Assembly: GCF_026547205.1 (NCBI RefSeq)
Contig: NZ_CP106877.1
Span: forward strand, 1,638,771 to 1,702,770
DNA from: Fervidibacillus halotolerans
Lineage (GTDB): Bacteria; Bacillota; Bacilli; Bacillales; Caldibacillaceae
Direction of reading: 5' to 3'
Length of the DNA stretch: 64,000 nt
The translations under genes and the position numbers were made by a program. Positions 17,897-28,434 of this stretch are shown piece after piece (the stretch's first letter is position 1; each line of letters begins with the position of its first letter). The notes beneath the pieces were generated by a model. That model searched no databases, was not told where the DNA came from, and was given only the letters and a program-made list of their open reading frames with translations.

Positions 17897-19444
17897 ATGT
17901 CAAAGTTTTTTAAAGGGACTTTGATTCTATTGATTGCCGGATTTATCACCCGTATATTCGGCTTTATCAATCGAATCGTCATCGCCAGAATGATTGGGGC
18001 AGAAGGGGTCGGATTATATATGATGGCATTCCCCACATTTATTTTAGTCGTCACGTTGACCCAACTTGGCCTACCGGTCGCCATATCGAAACGGGTGGCG
18101 GAAGCGGAAGCGAACGGAGATATGAAAAAAGTAAAAAAAATCCTCGCCATTTCTTTACTAATCACTGGAACATTAGCTTTCATTTTTACGCCTTTACTTC
18201 TTATTGGAGCACCTCTTATTGCAGAATTATTTTTTACTGACAAACGAACGATGTATCCATTAATAGCCATCACACCGGTTATTCCAATCATCGCCATGTC
18301 TTCGGTGATACGTGGCTATTTCCAAGGAAAACAAAATATGAAGCCAGCCGCTTTCTCCCAAATTTTAGAACAAACGGTACGAATCCTGTTCATCATCCTT
18401 TTGACAAAATATTTTTTACCCTACGGTGTCCATATGGCAGCTGCCGGTGTAATGGTTGCCACCATCCTAGGTGAATTCATTTCCCTCGTATATTTAGTGA
18501 TGATGTTTAAAATAAAAAAAGCGTTTCCTTTGCGAAAAAAATTTTTCCATTTAAAAAACGGAAAGGACATTTTTTATGAGCTGATGCGTATCGCCCTACC
18601 TACGACAGGCGGTAGATTGATCGGTTCCGTCTCTTGGTTTTTGGAACCGATCGTCGTGACCCAATCACTAGCTTTAGCAGGAATTACGACCGTCGTTGCT
18701 ACGAAACAATACGGGGCATTGACCGGTTTTTCGATGCCTTTATTATTTCTTCCCTCTTTTATCACCGTCGCTTTAAGTACAGCTTTAATCCCTTCCATCA
18801 GTGAAGCGATGTCTTTGAAAAATTATCCCCTCGTGGAAAAAAGATTACAACAAGCGTTGAAGATTACGATCGTTACAGGCGCACTACCGATTGCCATTCT
18901 TTATGTATTAGCCGAACCAATCATGTTGTTCGTATACCAGTCGAAAAGTGGTATAGCGTTCATCAAACTCATGGCCCCATTTTTTATTTTTCAATATTTA
19001 CAATTACCTCTTTCATCAGCTTTGCAAGCACTAGATCTCGCTAGACAAGCGATGATTAACAGTCTCATTGGGGCAGGTGTTAAACTTTTAACCATTTTCG
19101 TCCTCGCTTCCCGACCGGATTTTGGCATTAATGGGGTAGCCATCGGAATCGTCGTCGGTTTCGTTCTCGTTACATTTCTTCATTACGCAACCATTTTAAA
19201 AATCGTCCCGTTAAACTTTTACGTTCGTTTATATAGTATCGTCCTTCTCATAACGTTTATGACTAGTTTTGTCGGTTCCACTTTGTTTAAACAACTATAC
19301 GAAGGCCATTCGTACATTGTAACCATTGGCACGGTAACGTTAGCAATGACACTGCTTTATGCGATTTTCTTATTTCTTTTTCGCATCTTGGACAAGAATT
19401 CGATCAAAAAATTATGGCTTTTGTTATCACCAAAGAATGTGTGA
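17897..19444 (+). CDS. spoVB: SpoVB, MATE/MurJ-like polysaccharide flippase of sporulation
   Basis: 515 residues (B. subtilis 518) with about 14 predicted TM segments, starting MSKFFKGTLILLIAGFITRIFGFINRIVIARMIG, the typical first helix pair of the family. SpoVB is needed for spore cortex formation, probably by moving lipid-linked precursors in the mother cell. It is divergent from comN. The start is ATG at 17897 with a GGCGGGA SD. Position and first-helix sequence favour SpoVB over its paralogues (YtgP/YabM), but the families are close. Confidence 0.88.
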   Translation: MSKFFKGTLILLIAGFITRIFGFINRIVIARMIGAEGVGLYMMAFPTFILVVTLTQLGLPVAISKRVAEAEANGDMKKVKKILAISLLITGTLAFIFTPLLLIGAPLIAELFFTDKRTMYPLIAITPVIPIIAMSSVIRGYFQGKQNMKPAAFSQILEQTVRILFIILLTKYFLPYGVHMAAAGVMVATILGEFISLVYLVMMFKIKKAFPLRKKFFHLKNGKDIFYELMRIALPTTGGRLIGSVSWFLEPIVVTQSLALAGITTVVATKQYGALTGFSMPLLFLPSFITVALSTALIPSISEAMSLKNYPLVEKRLQQALKITIVTGALPIAILYVLAEPIMLFVYQSKSGIAFIKLMAPFFIFQYLQLPLSSALQALDLARQAMINSLIGAGVKLLTIFVLASRPDFGINGVAIGIVVGFVLVTFLHYATILKIVPLNFYVRLYSIVLLITFMTSFVGSTLFKQLYEGHSYIVTIGTVTLAMTLLYAIFLFLFRILDKNSIKKLWLLLSPKNV

Positions 19445-19819
19445 ACCGTATATACTAATCTTCCTTCGTAATGCGTATCAATCGTTCAACAATCGAATCT
19501 CCATTGACCATTGAACTTTTCCAATCGGTTTTCAAAGGGATGGGGACACCATTTTTTCAAATTTACTTTTATAAATGGGTTGTACAACTACCCCTTCCAT
19601 TTGAAAACGATCAATCCTTTTTATACCTTGAAATCCAACTAGGCTAGTAATATACAAAAAGGTATTGTACACCTTCTTTCTATTACTAAAAACCTATGTT
19701 ACAAACAGGCAAATTCCCATTCTAAATCTATTTTTCGATTTTTATTCTATTTTAAGTTTGTCCGAATATGATGTTAATAGCACGGTTCATTTTATTGAAA
19801 AGAAAGTAGGAGGATTGGA
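19445..19819. other. 375-bp gap between spoVB and yrzE: no gene seen
   Basis: Stops in all frames. No strong terminator or promoter stands out; a weak 5-bp hairpin (AAGGT...ACCTT) lies near 19659. The last 20 bp carry the GGAGG SD of the next gene. Confidence 0.6.
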
Positions 19820-20209
19820 ATGAATACTGGAAAACTCATCCACTCGGTATTTTACGGTTTAGGTACGATATACGCCATTGCTGCCTTATTTAGCTTATTG
19901 TTTTCTCTCCTATTACGATTTACGTCCCTGCAAGAAAGTGAAATTAGTTATGGAATTACCTTTATTTCCTTCGTTGCCTTATTTGCTGGCGGACTGATTG
20001 CAGGAAGAAAAGGGAAGGAAAAGGGATGGCTTTTGGGAATGTTCACTGGACTTTCCTATACGGTCATCAATTTTAGTTTCCAATATCTCGGTTTCGATTC
20101 CGCCTTCACTGTGGAACAGATGATTTATTATTCCTTATTTATTCTAACAACAATCGTCGGAGGGATTATTGGGGTTAACAGCATTGGAAATCGTTCACAA
20201 GAAGGATAA
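19820..20209 (+). CDS. yrzE: TIGR04086/YrzE-family four-helix membrane protein
   Basis: 129 residues with four TM helices (about 12-34, 44-62, 70-88, 98-120). FAGGLIAGRKGKEKGWLLGMFTG, a glycine-rich turn between helices 2 and 3, is the recognisable family block. The function is unknown. GGAGG lies 6 nt before the ATG. It sits between spoVB and yajC, as in B. subtilis, and is convergent with yajC. Confidence 0.85.
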   Translation: MNTGKLIHSVFYGLGTIYAIAALFSLLFSLLLRFTSLQESEISYGITFISFVALFAGGLIAGRKGKEKGWLLGMFTGLSYTVINFSFQYLGFDSAFTVEQMIYYSLFILTTIVGGIIGVNSIGNRSQEG

Positions 20210-20230
20210 GCTTTTCGATCGGATGAAATT

Positions 20231-20260
20231 AAAAAACCCTAGCTTTCACACTAGGGTTTT
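20231..20260. terminator. Bidirectional terminator between yrzE and yajC
   Basis: AAAACCCTAG (20233-20242), 8-nt loop, CTAGGGTTTT (20251-20260): a 10-bp perfect stem with A and T tracts on both sides. Confidence 0.88.
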
Positions 20261-20269
20261 ATGTACTGC

Positions 20270-20554
20270 TTATTTCCTTTCCGAAGCCTTTTCTACCACT
20301 TCACGAATCGCACTTCGATCGTATGTAAGTCGACTTCCATCACCACATTTAATCACGACGGTCGATTCATCAATCGAATCAATGAATCCATGCAAACCAC
20401 CGATTGTTATCACACGGTCTCCCTTTTCAAGACTCGCTTGCATTTGTTGAACCGCCTTTTGTCTTTTTTGCTGTGGACGGATCAAAAGGAAATAAAAGAT
20501 CGCAAACATTAATACAAGCATTAATATACTAGAAAACATCGGATTTCCTTCCAT
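20270..20554 (-). CDS. yajC: YajC, preprotein translocase accessory subunit (YrbF)
   Basis: 94 residues: one TM helix (about 8-25) immediately followed by the diagnostic RPQQKRQK (26-33), then a small cytoplasmic domain (GDRVITIGGLHGFIDSI). It associates with SecDF in the Sec holotranslocon. The start is ATG at 20554 with GGAGGAGGG 7 nt upstream; the longer open frame reaches into tgt and is not used. It is last in the ruvAB-queA-tgt-yajC transcription unit. Confidence 0.95.
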   Translation of the reverse strand: MEGNPMFSSILMLVLMFAIFYFLLIRPQQKRQKAVQQMQASLEKGDRVITIGGLHGFIDSIDESTVVIKCGDGSRLTYDRSAIREVVEKASERK

Positions 20555-20573
20555 ACAAATTCCCTCCTCCCTA

Positions 20574-21782
<1,209 letters not shown>

Positions 21783-21786
21783 TTAA

Positions 21787-22818
21787 TTATATTATGAACA
21801 TCGCATCGCCAAAGCTAAAAAAGCGATAACGCATTTTTACGGCTGTTTCATATGCTTCCAATATACGTTTGCGACCACAAAAGGCACTAACGAGCATTAA
21901 AAGAGTCGATTTGGGCAAATGGAAATTCGTAATTAATCCGTCAATGCCTCGAAATGTATAGCCTGGATAAATAAAGATGCTCGTCCATCCACTTTCTGCT
22001 TCGAAACGTCCTTCATATTTGGAAGCAATCGTCTCTAGTGTACGGGCGGAAGTCGTACCGACAGCGATAATTTTTCCACCATGTTCTTTTACTTTATTTA
22101 ACAATTGAGCCGTTTTTTCCGACATTCGATAAAATTCCGAATGCATATCATGTTCTTCTATATTTTGTACCTTCACCGGTCGAAAAGTACCAAGTCCGAC
22201 ATGTAACGTGAGGAAGGCGATATGAACGCCCTTTTTTTGAATATCTTCCAAAAGGGATTCTGTAAAATGAAGTCCTGCCGTAGGCGCAGCAGCAGAACCA
22301 ACTTCCTTCGCATAAACGGTTTGATAACGGTCGGGATCGTCCAAACGTTCCTTTATATACGGGGGGAGGGGCATTTCGCCTAAGGAATTTAATATTTCAT
22401 AAAAAATACCATCGTATTCGAATTGTAACACTCGCCCCCCTCCATAGTCCAACACATCGGTACAAACCGCTCGTAGCAATCCGTCACCAAAGGATAGTTT
22501 CGTCCCAACCTTTACCCGTTTTGCCGGTTTCACTAATGTTTCCCACTGATTTTCTTCCCTTTGTTTTAACAACAACACTTCGATATGGGCATCGGTTTCC
22601 TCTTTCATTCCGAACAATCGAGCCGGCATCACTCGGGTATCATTCAACACTAGACAATCCCCAGGATTTAAATAATCGATGATATGATTAAAACGAGTAT
22701 GTTGAAATTCTCCACCGTTTTTCGGCACAACCATTAAACGGCTGTCACTCCGATTTTTCAGTGGTGTTTGGGCGATTAACTCTTCCGGTAAATCATAATC
22801 AAATTGATCGATATTCAT
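21787..22818 (-). CDS. queA: S-adenosylmethionine:tRNA ribosyltransferase-isomerase
   Basis: Transfers the ribosyl moiety of SAM to preQ1-tRNA, giving epoxyqueuosine. 343 residues. The N-terminal [47 protein letters not shown] and [18 protein letters not shown] blocks are all present. It lies directly upstream of tgt, and the two probably share a transcript with ruvAB. The SD before the ATG at 22818 is weak (TTGGTGAC). Confidence 0.97.
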   Translation of the reverse strand: MNIDQFDYDLPEELIAQTPLKNRSDSRLMVVPKNGGEFQHTRFNHIIDYLNPGDCLVLNDTRVMPARLFGMKEETDAHIEVLLLKQREENQWETLVKPAKRVKVGTKLSFGDGLLRAVCTDVLDYGGGRVLQFEYDGIFYEILNSLGEMPLPPYIKERLDDPDRYQTVYAKEVGSAAAPTAGLHFTESLLEDIQKKGVHIAFLTLHVGLGTFRPVKVQNIEEHDMHSEFYRMSEKTAQLLNKVKEHGGKIIAVGTTSARTLETIASKYEGRFEAESGWTSIFIYPGYTFRGIDGLITNFHLPKSTLLMLVSAFCGRKRILEAYETAVKMRYRFFSFGDAMFII

Positions 22819-22833
22819 TTTGTCACCAACTTT

Positions 22834-23040
22834 TTATTTCAGTTTACTTAAGATGAAAAAAATAAGCGAAAGGAGGATGCTAAGAAGAATCGATGTCATA
22901 ATCGGAAAATAAAAGGTCGCATTCTGCTTTCGAATGACGATATCCCCAGGCAATTTTCCAAAATTGAAAAATTGCATAAGTAACCCGACGAAAAATAGAA
23001 TGCCCCCAAGAAACATGAGAAATTTTCCGATTTCCGTCAT
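22834..23040 (-). CDS. DUF2905 small membrane protein (YrzS type)
   Basis: 68 residues, two TM helices (about 6-24 and 46-65) joined by [19 protein letters not shown], the recognisable DUF2905 block. Its ATG overlaps the ruvB stop (ATGA), so translation is coupled. The function is unknown; the family is widespread beside ruvB or queA in Firmicutes. Confidence 0.88.
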   Translation of the reverse strand: MTEIGKFLMFLGGILFFVGLLMQFFNFGKLPGDIVIRKQNATFYFPIMTSILLSILLSLIFFILSKLK

Positions 23041-24038
23041 TTTTTCGGAACCTCCATTTGAAAATATTCATATGCATGGGAGGTAGCCACTCTCCCCCTC
23101 GGCGTCCGTTGAATGAAACCAATTTGTAATAAATACGGTTCGTATACATCTTCAATCGTTCCCGCCTCTTCACCAATCGTCGCTGCGATCGTCTCTAATC
23201 CAACGGGCCCACCATTAAATTTTTCGATCAATGCCATCAATAATTTATGATCAATATGGTCCAGTCCAAGACGGTCAACTCGCATAAAATCGAGGGCTTC
23301 CATCGTCAATGGTAAAGAGATCTGACCGTCTGCTTTTACTTGGGCGAAATCCCGGACCCGTCGGAGGAGTCGATTGGCAATCCGAGGAGTCCCTCTTGAA
23401 CGGGAAGCGATTTCCTCTGCAGCATCTACTTGAATATGTGTTTCTAATAATTTTGCCGTCCGTAAAATGATCTGTTTTAACTGCTCCCGATTATAATATT
23501 CCAGGCGACTAATTACGCCAAATCGGTCCCTCAATGGGGCAGATAAACTTCCTGCCCGTGTAGTCGCACCGACGAGGGTAAAGGGGGGAAGGTCCAATCG
23601 GATGGATCGCGCCCCTTCCCCTTTCCCGATGACGATATCTAAGCAAAAATCCTCCATTGCAGGATATAAAATTTCTTCGATGGATCGGCTCAGTCGATGG
23701 ATTTCATCGATAAACAGTACATCCCCCGGTTGAATCGTCGTCAAAATGGAAGCTAAATCACCGGGTCTTTCAATTGCAGGACCTGATGTTGTTCGCATTT
23801 CGCCTCCCATTTCTGTGGCGATAATCGATGCTAAAGTCGTTTTTCCAAGCCCGGGTGGTCCATACAATAGCACATGGTCCAATGTTTCTTTCCGCATTTT
23901 CGCCGCTTCAATAAATATTTTCAAATTTTCCTTTACATGATCTTGACCAATGTACTCATCAAACGTTTGGGGACGAAGGGACTGCTCCAGTGACATATCC
24001 TCCGTCGTAGCCTGTTCCGATACTACCCTTTCTTCCAT
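23037..24038 (-). CDS. ruvB: Holliday junction branch-migration ATPase RuvB
   Basis: AAA+ motor of the RuvAB complex. 333 residues. Walker [10 protein letters not shown] is at 60-68, Walker B LFIDEIH at 108-114, sensor 1 in LVGATTRAG and the arginine finger in PLRDRFG. The C-terminal winged helix ends with QRTPRGR. The gap to ruvA is 12 bp. Confidence 0.97.
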   Translation of the reverse strand: MEERVVSEQATTEDMSLEQSLRPQTFDEYIGQDHVKENLKIFIEAAKMRKETLDHVLLYGPPGLGKTTLASIIATEMGGEMRTTSGPAIERPGDLASILTTIQPGDVLFIDEIHRLSRSIEEILYPAMEDFCLDIVIGKGEGARSIRLDLPPFTLVGATTRAGSLSAPLRDRFGVISRLEYYNREQLKQIILRTAKLLETHIQVDAAEEIASRSRGTPRIANRLLRRVRDFAQVKADGQISLPLTMEALDFMRVDRLGLDHIDHKLLMALIEKFNGGPVGLETIAATIGEEAGTIEDVYEPYLLQIGFIQRTPRGRVATSHAYEYFQMEVPKK

Positions 24039-24050
24039 TTCCGATTCCCC

Positions 24051-24650
24051 TTATGTTAATCTAGACAAATTTTGTAATGCTAGGCGAATGTATTGATCTG
24101 CGGACAAAGATTTATTTTGTAATTTCGGTTTAATTTTTTCAATTTCCTTTTGAGAATAACCTAAAGATTTTAAGGCTAAAAGTGCTTCCTGTAATTCGGA
24201 ATTGATACTTTCCCCTCGACCTGTTTCCGCTCCCGTTTCCAAATGGCCAAGGAATTCCTGCAACTTCCCTTTTAAATCGAGAATAATTTGTCTTGCTGTT
24301 TTTTTTCCGACACCTGGAAAGCTTGTTAAAAACTTTTCGTTCTCCTCTTCAATAGCTGAAGCAATTTGACTCGGCTTTCCTGAAGCTAAAATGGCTAGTG
24401 CACCCTTTGGTCCGATGCCAGATACATTCAATAGTTTACGGAAAAATATTCGTTCTTCCCGCGTTTGAAAACCGTAAAGCATTTGGGCATCCTCTCGAAC
24501 GTAAAAATATGTAAATACCTTCGTCTTCTCTTGATTCAAAGTAAAAAGGTATGGATTCGGTGTAATAATTTGATAGCCGATTCCACCATTTTCCAACACG
24601 ATGTATTCCGGACTGATGTGCGTTACCGTTCCAATCAAATATTCATACAA
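24051..24650 (-). CDS. ruvA: Holliday junction-binding protein RuvA
   Basis: 199 residues: an N-terminal OB fold (MYEYLIGTVTHISPEYIVLE), tandem helix-hairpin-helix motifs (VSGIGPKGALAIL and FPGVGKKTARQII), an acidic-pin region and a C-terminal RuvB-binding three-helix domain. The start is TTG at 24650 with GGAGAG 6 nt upstream. It is divergent from the FAD protein gene. Confidence 0.96.
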   Translation of the reverse strand: MYEYLIGTVTHISPEYIVLENGGIGYQIITPNPYLFTLNQEKTKVFTYFYVREDAQMLYGFQTREERIFFRKLLNVSGIGPKGALAILASGKPSQIASAIEEENEKFLTSFPGVGKKTARQIILDLKGKLQEFLGHLETGAETGRGESINSELQEALLALKSLGYSQKEIEKIKPKLQNKSLSADQYIRLALQNLSRLT

Positions 24651-24830
24651 ATGAATCTCTCCCCATACATACTGAATATCATTTTATCATATTTTTTAGG
24701 AACAAACATAATTTCGATTTTTTTCTTTGAAAATGAATAATCGTTGACCGGATCACTAAATGGGAAAAGGCATTTATCTAGGAATAAAATTGGAAAAGTT
24801 TTATAATTAAAGAAGAAGGAGGAATTAGAA

Positions 24831-25388
24831 ATGTATGATATAGCCATTATCGGTGCAGGGCCAGCTGGTGCATCGGCCGCCCTTTTCACATCCAAAGCGG
24901 GGAAAAAAACGATTATGTTTGACAGCGGTTCGAGTGCAACGAAGCGAGCCCTTTTAAAAAACCATTACGGCGTTTTGGAAATTACTGGACCAGAACTTGT
25001 CGAAACAGGAATCAGGCAAGCAGAGGAATTGGGTACGACCGTCCAATCTGAAAAGGTCGTTTCCATTCAAAAGGGTGAAGATGGATTTCACATCGAGACG
25101 GAAGCATCGAGTTATGAAAGCAAATATATTATTTTAGCGACAGGTCTTTTAACGGAAATCGGTGAAAAACTAGGTGTAGAAACGAAACCAGGTACAGAAC
25201 CGAGAATTAAAAAAATATTTGTAACAGACGAAAAGGGAAAAACGAATGTGGAAAATGTTTGGGCTTGTGGAACCGTTGCAGGCGTAAGTATGCATACGAT
25301 TATTACCGCCGGAGACGGGGCACGTGTAGGAATTAACTTAATTAGTGAAATGGATGGAAAACGATACGTCGACCACGATGTTTTATAA
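24831..25388 (+). CDS. Single-domain FAD-binding protein related to thioredoxin reductase
   Basis: 185 residues. A Rossmann motif GAGPAG at 8-13 and a second FAD contact (YIILATG, about 100-106) are followed by VENVWACGTVAG...GDGARVGINL, like the C-terminal FAD motif of thioredoxin reductases. The central NADPH domain with its CxxC of about 120 residues is absent, so it is a one-domain form, not a full reductase. The frame is clean, with AGGAGG 8 nt before the ATG, so this is not decay. The electron partner is unknown. It lies between ruvA and bofC, where B. subtilis has nothing similar that I recall. Confidence 0.75.
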   Translation: MYDIAIIGAGPAGASAALFTSKAGKKTIMFDSGSSATKRALLKNHYGVLEITGPELVETGIRQAEELGTTVQSEKVVSIQKGEDGFHIETEASSYESKYIILATGLLTEIGEKLGVETKPGTEPRIKKIFVTDEKGKTNVENVWACGTVAGVSMHTIITAGDGARVGINLISEMDGKRYVDHDVL

Positions 25389-25411
25389 AATACGGATCAA
25401 AACAATCTTCG

Positions 25412-25447
25412 AAAAAAAGATGATCTCAAATCAATGAGACCATCTTT
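25412..25447. terminator. Bidirectional terminator between the FAD gene and bofC
   Basis: A7 GATGATCTCA, 6-nt loop, TGAGACCATC T6: about 10 bp with one mismatch, with A and T tracts on both sides of a convergent pair. Confidence 0.85.
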
Positions 25448-25448
25448 T

Positions 25449-25982
25449 TTATTGGTCTGAATATTTACTATACGGATAAAATGCTTGAATGACTTGAAAA
25501 TATGTATCCTTCGAACGAACTGGTATTCCCTTTTTTAATTCTTCCTGTTTCCTTACTTCTAATTTTTTTATATCAATTTGAAAAAAGGAATGAATCACCT
25601 TATTCTCATCTGGCTTACCATCGAATATGGATAGGGTTCCATCCTCGGTGATGCCGAAAAATCCGTTTGATTTCAATAACGGTGATATATCATTCACACG
25701 TTTTTCTAAAATAATCCTTTCCGCGTTTTGATCCCGCAATTCCCAACCTTGGTCTAAATATCGTTGTAGATCTTGTTGTGAATCATTGACGTATGTAGGA
25801 ATGACTGTTTCACTCGTTTCTCCGTCTAAATAAGATTGCCTCAAAAAAATAAACAATTTCTTTTGAACGTCTTTACCCACCATCCCATGTATAGCCTCTA
25901 CATGTAACGGTTGATGAAATAAACAAGGGAATATAATGAACGATAGAAACATCAAGGACCATTTTCCCACTCGATTGTTCAA
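25449..25982 (-). CDS. bofC: BofC, forespore intercompartmental signalling protein
   Basis: In B. subtilis it restrains SpoIVB-triggered sigma-K activation from the intermembrane space. 177 residues from the TTG at 25982, which has AGAGGTGG 5 nt upstream; the in-frame ATG at 26000 lacks an SD. MNNRVGKWSLMFLSFIIF is a signal peptide or anchor. The exported part carries the BofC blocks VIPTYVNDSQQDLQRYLDQGWEL and SNGFFGITEDGTLSIFDG. It lies between ruvA and safA, as expected. Confidence 0.88.
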   Translation of the reverse strand: MNNRVGKWSLMFLSFIIFPCLFHQPLHVEAIHGMVGKDVQKKLFIFLRQSYLDGETSETVIPTYVNDSQQDLQRYLDQGWELRDQNAERIILEKRVNDISPLLKSNGFFGITEDGTLSIFDGKPDENKVIHSFFQIDIKKLEVRKQEELKKGIPVRSKDTYFQVIQAFYPYSKYSDQ

Positions 25983-26163
25983 ACACTCCACCTCTTTCAT
26001 TTCAAGCTAATGTGAGGAAAAGGGAAGGTGAAAATTCCGCCATTCCTAATGACGTTGACTTTCCAATCTTTATTTTTATTTTAAACATAATTCATCCTCA
26101 TTAATCAGATTGGTTAAATTTTTCACAAAAAAAAGTCAAATTCCCCATATTAGTAGAAAGAGA

Positions 26164-26904
26164 TTAGAATTTTGGTGGAGCGATCGCCAAATTCCGTTTA
26201 TGTTCGGACAGTTTATGCATCCGTTCGATGATCTTTTGATCTTTCTCCGGTATTTCTTCCCCTTTTAAATACTTATCAATCATTTCATAGGTCGTTCCCA
26301 TTTCATCCTCATCCGTTTGTCCTTCCCATAATCCGGCACTTGGGGCCCTTTCAATTATTTCCTTTGGGACTCCGAGTTCTTTTGCCAGCTGGCGGACTTC
26401 GCCTTTCGTAAAATGGACGAGTGGAACGAGATCAACACCACCGTCTCCAAATTTTGTAAAATAACCTGTATACCATTCTGCTGCATTATCCGTACCTACA
26501 ACTAAATATCCGTAATTGTTCGCCAAAGTGTATAGCGTCGTCATTCGAAGGCGGGCGCGCATATTCGCATCACCTAAACGCCTTTTTTCATCTTTCCAAT
26601 CTCCCTTTTCAATTAATTGTTTTTCAATTGTAGAAAAGAGAACGTTTCGTGTCTCAGTCAAATCGATGATCGTATAATCAAGATTGCAATTTTTGACAAC
26701 CTTCAACGCATCTTCCACATCTTTCGTGTCGCTTTCACATGGCATAATCACGCCCAATGAATGCTCCGGACAAGCTTTTTTTATTAGATGGGCAACGACA
26801 GCTGAATCAATTCCTCCACTCACTCCGACTAAAAGCCCGTTGACGTTCGCCTTTTCGACTTGTTCCTTTAGCCAATGTACAAGTTGTTCCACTTTTTCTT
26901 TCAT
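26164..26904 (-). CDS. nadE: NAD+ synthetase
   Basis: Last step of NAD synthesis, amidating nicotinate adenine dinucleotide with ATP and ammonia. 246 residues, the short ammonia-dependent type: no nitrilase glutaminase domain. The P-loop pyrophosphatase motif SGGIDS is at 29-34, and GTDNAAEWYTGYFTKFGDGGVDLVPL contains the conserved binding loop. ATG at 26904. Its position beside safA is unusual: nadA, nadB and nadC normally occupy this place. Confidence 0.94.
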   Translation of the reverse strand: MKEKVEQLVHWLKEQVEKANVNGLLVGVSGGIDSAVVAHLIKKACPEHSLGVIMPCESDTKDVEDALKVVKNCNLDYTIIDLTETRNVLFSTIEKQLIEKGDWKDEKRRLGDANMRARLRMTTLYTLANNYGYLVVGTDNAAEWYTGYFTKFGDGGVDLVPLVHFTKGEVRQLAKELGVPKEIIERAPSAGLWEGQTDEDEMGTTYEMIDKYLKGEEIPEKDQKIIERMHKLSEHKRNLAIAPPKF

Positions 26905-26934
26905 CGTTGATCTTCCCTTCTATTTTTAAAAATT

Positions 26935-26943
26935 ATTATACCA
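26935..26943 (-). promoter_or_regulatory. Extended -10 promoter of nadE
   Basis: Minus strand TGG-TATAAT (26935-26943), about 30 nt before the ATG. A TTGAGG lies upstream at a short 15-bp spacing, so the TGn extension probably matters. Confidence 0.55.
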
Positions 26944-27043
26944 TAAAATGTTTTTCCTCAAGATTATTTTGGGATTCAGAGTATCGGGTAACCACTTACA
27001 TGAACCATTTTAGTTAGAACTTGACGAACTAACAGAACGATAT

Positions 27044-27073
27044 CAAAAAAGAAGCAACCGAATTTACGGTCGC
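27044..27073 (-). terminator. Terminator downstream of safA
   Basis: Minus strand GCGACCG, 6-nt loop, CGGTTGC, TTCTTTTTTG; one G-U pair. It separates safA from nadE. Confidence 0.78.
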
Positions 27074-27078
27074 TTTAT

Positions 27079-28221
27079 TTATTCATCATCTTCATTTCTT
27101 TGATTCATATCTGATGTGAAATAACCGGAATCCATTGGTTGGTAACCCATTGATGGAACTTGAGCCATCGGAGACATCATCCAAGGTCCATAATTCATCC
27201 AATTTTCCCCTACAGGTACAGTTTGCCAACCTGGAGCCCAATTTCCTCCCATATTCCCCATCGGCATCGATGGATAATATTGCATCGGATCGGTGGTTTG
27301 TGAAAGATTTGAAGATGGACCCATCGGTTGCCAGTTCCCACACATCATTCCCGGTCCCATCATCCCTATCGGAGGACTCGGTACGTATGGCATAAACATC
27401 GGTGGTGAAATTTGGGGACTTACTTGTTGATTGTAAGGAGACTCTTCTGAAGGCATTTCTTCCATCGATTCAGCTCCATCCATATACGAAGGAGAAGATG
27501 TCCCTGTCGGATCTACCATCATCGCCATTTGTTCTGGTGAAGGAGACATAGTCATCGGCTGCATAAACATCGGCATATGCCCCATTGGCATCGGATAACA
27601 CGGTATTCCCGTTCCAGGCAATACCGGTGTAACTGGTACACAAGGGATGGATGGATACATCATTTGTGGATAATAAGCGGGTTGTTCTGGCATTTCTTCT
27701 GTTTCTATACTTTCTTCCATTTCTGGAATTTCCTCATCAACTTCCGGCATCTCTTTTATCGGGGGCATTTGGGGCGGCATTTGTGGTGGCATCATCGGTT
27801 CTGTTTGATCGATTTGCATTTTGGCCATATTTACCATGTAATAATTGTTTATATCGATTTCCGGATGGATCGGCTGTGGATATTTCGGCATAAATATCGG
27901 TTTTGGTACTTCCTTTATTTTCTCCTTTGGCATTTCTCCTATCGGCTGCTCCTTTTCCACGGGGATGGTCGGTGGCTTCATTTCTTTGAATGGATGTTCC
28001 ACTTTCGGATACTCTTTTTTTGTCGGCATTTCTTTTTTATAACTTGGTGCTTCTTTTTTAATCGTTCCACCTGTATTTGGAATTTTAATTTTCATCCCTG
28101 GCATAATCATATCTGGGTTAGATAAATGGGTATTCATACTCTTCAACTGTTCGAAATTAACGCCGTATTTTTGGGCAATTTTCCACAACGTATCCCCTTT
28201 TTGGACTATGTGGATCTTCAC
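27079..28221 (-). CDS. safA: SafA, LysM spore coat morphogenetic protein
   Basis: Organises the inner spore coat and is recruited with SpoVID. 380 residues, starting at GTG (28221) with GGAGGGG upstream. One N-terminal LysM domain (2-48, HIVQKGDTLWKIAQKYG) binds peptidoglycan. The rest is low-complexity, very rich in Met, Pro and Tyr (for example PPQMPPQMPP), as in SafA proteins, whose tails are cross-linked. An internal start giving a C-terminal form is known in B. subtilis; candidate Met codons exist but none is proven here. Confidence 0.9.
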   Translation of the reverse strand: MKIHIVQKGDTLWKIAQKYGVNFEQLKSMNTHLSNPDMIMPGMKIKIPNTGGTIKKEAPSYKKEMPTKKEYPKVEHPFKEMKPPTIPVEKEQPIGEMPKEKIKEVPKPIFMPKYPQPIHPEIDINNYYMVNMAKMQIDQTEPMMPPQMPPQMPPIKEMPEVDEEIPEMEESIETEEMPEQPAYYPQMMYPSIPCVPVTPVLPGTGIPCYPMPMGHMPMFMQPMTMSPSPEQMAMMVDPTGTSSPSYMDGAESMEEMPSEESPYNQQVSPQISPPMFMPYVPSPPIGMMGPGMMCGNWQPMGPSSNLSQTTDPMQYYPSMPMGNMGGNWAPGWQTVPVGENWMNYGPWMMSPMAQVPSMGYQPMDSGYFTSDMNQRNEDDE

Positions 28222-28352
28222 TCATTTCCCCTCCTATTTTCAATTTCCTCTATATTGTATGAAAGATTAGGAAAAATGCTAATCATTCTCGTAAAAACTT
28301 ATGACATCCGATGGGAATTTATGTGGATTTTCGATTAGCGTTGTTAAATCCG

Positions 28353-28392
28353 AAAAAAAACTGTCGACGGATCAATCGTTTCCGTCGACTGT
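28353..28392 (-). terminator. Terminator downstream of obg
   Basis: Minus strand ACAGTCGACGG, 11-nt loop, CCGTCGACAG, T8. Strong stem with one mismatch. Confidence 0.85.
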
Positions 28393-28434
28393 TTAACATT
28401 TTAAATGTGTTGATATTTAGACGATACGGGATTT

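Noticed and set aside
17854-18297. 147-codon open frame opposite the 5' part of spoVB
   Set aside because: Antisense to the hydrophobic start of spoVB, composition typical of a shadow frame.
27577-28125. 182-codon open frame opposite safA on the plus strand
   Set aside because: It is the complement of Met/Pro-rich safA repeats, giving a Phe/His/Trp-rich product with no SD; safA on the other strand is well supported.
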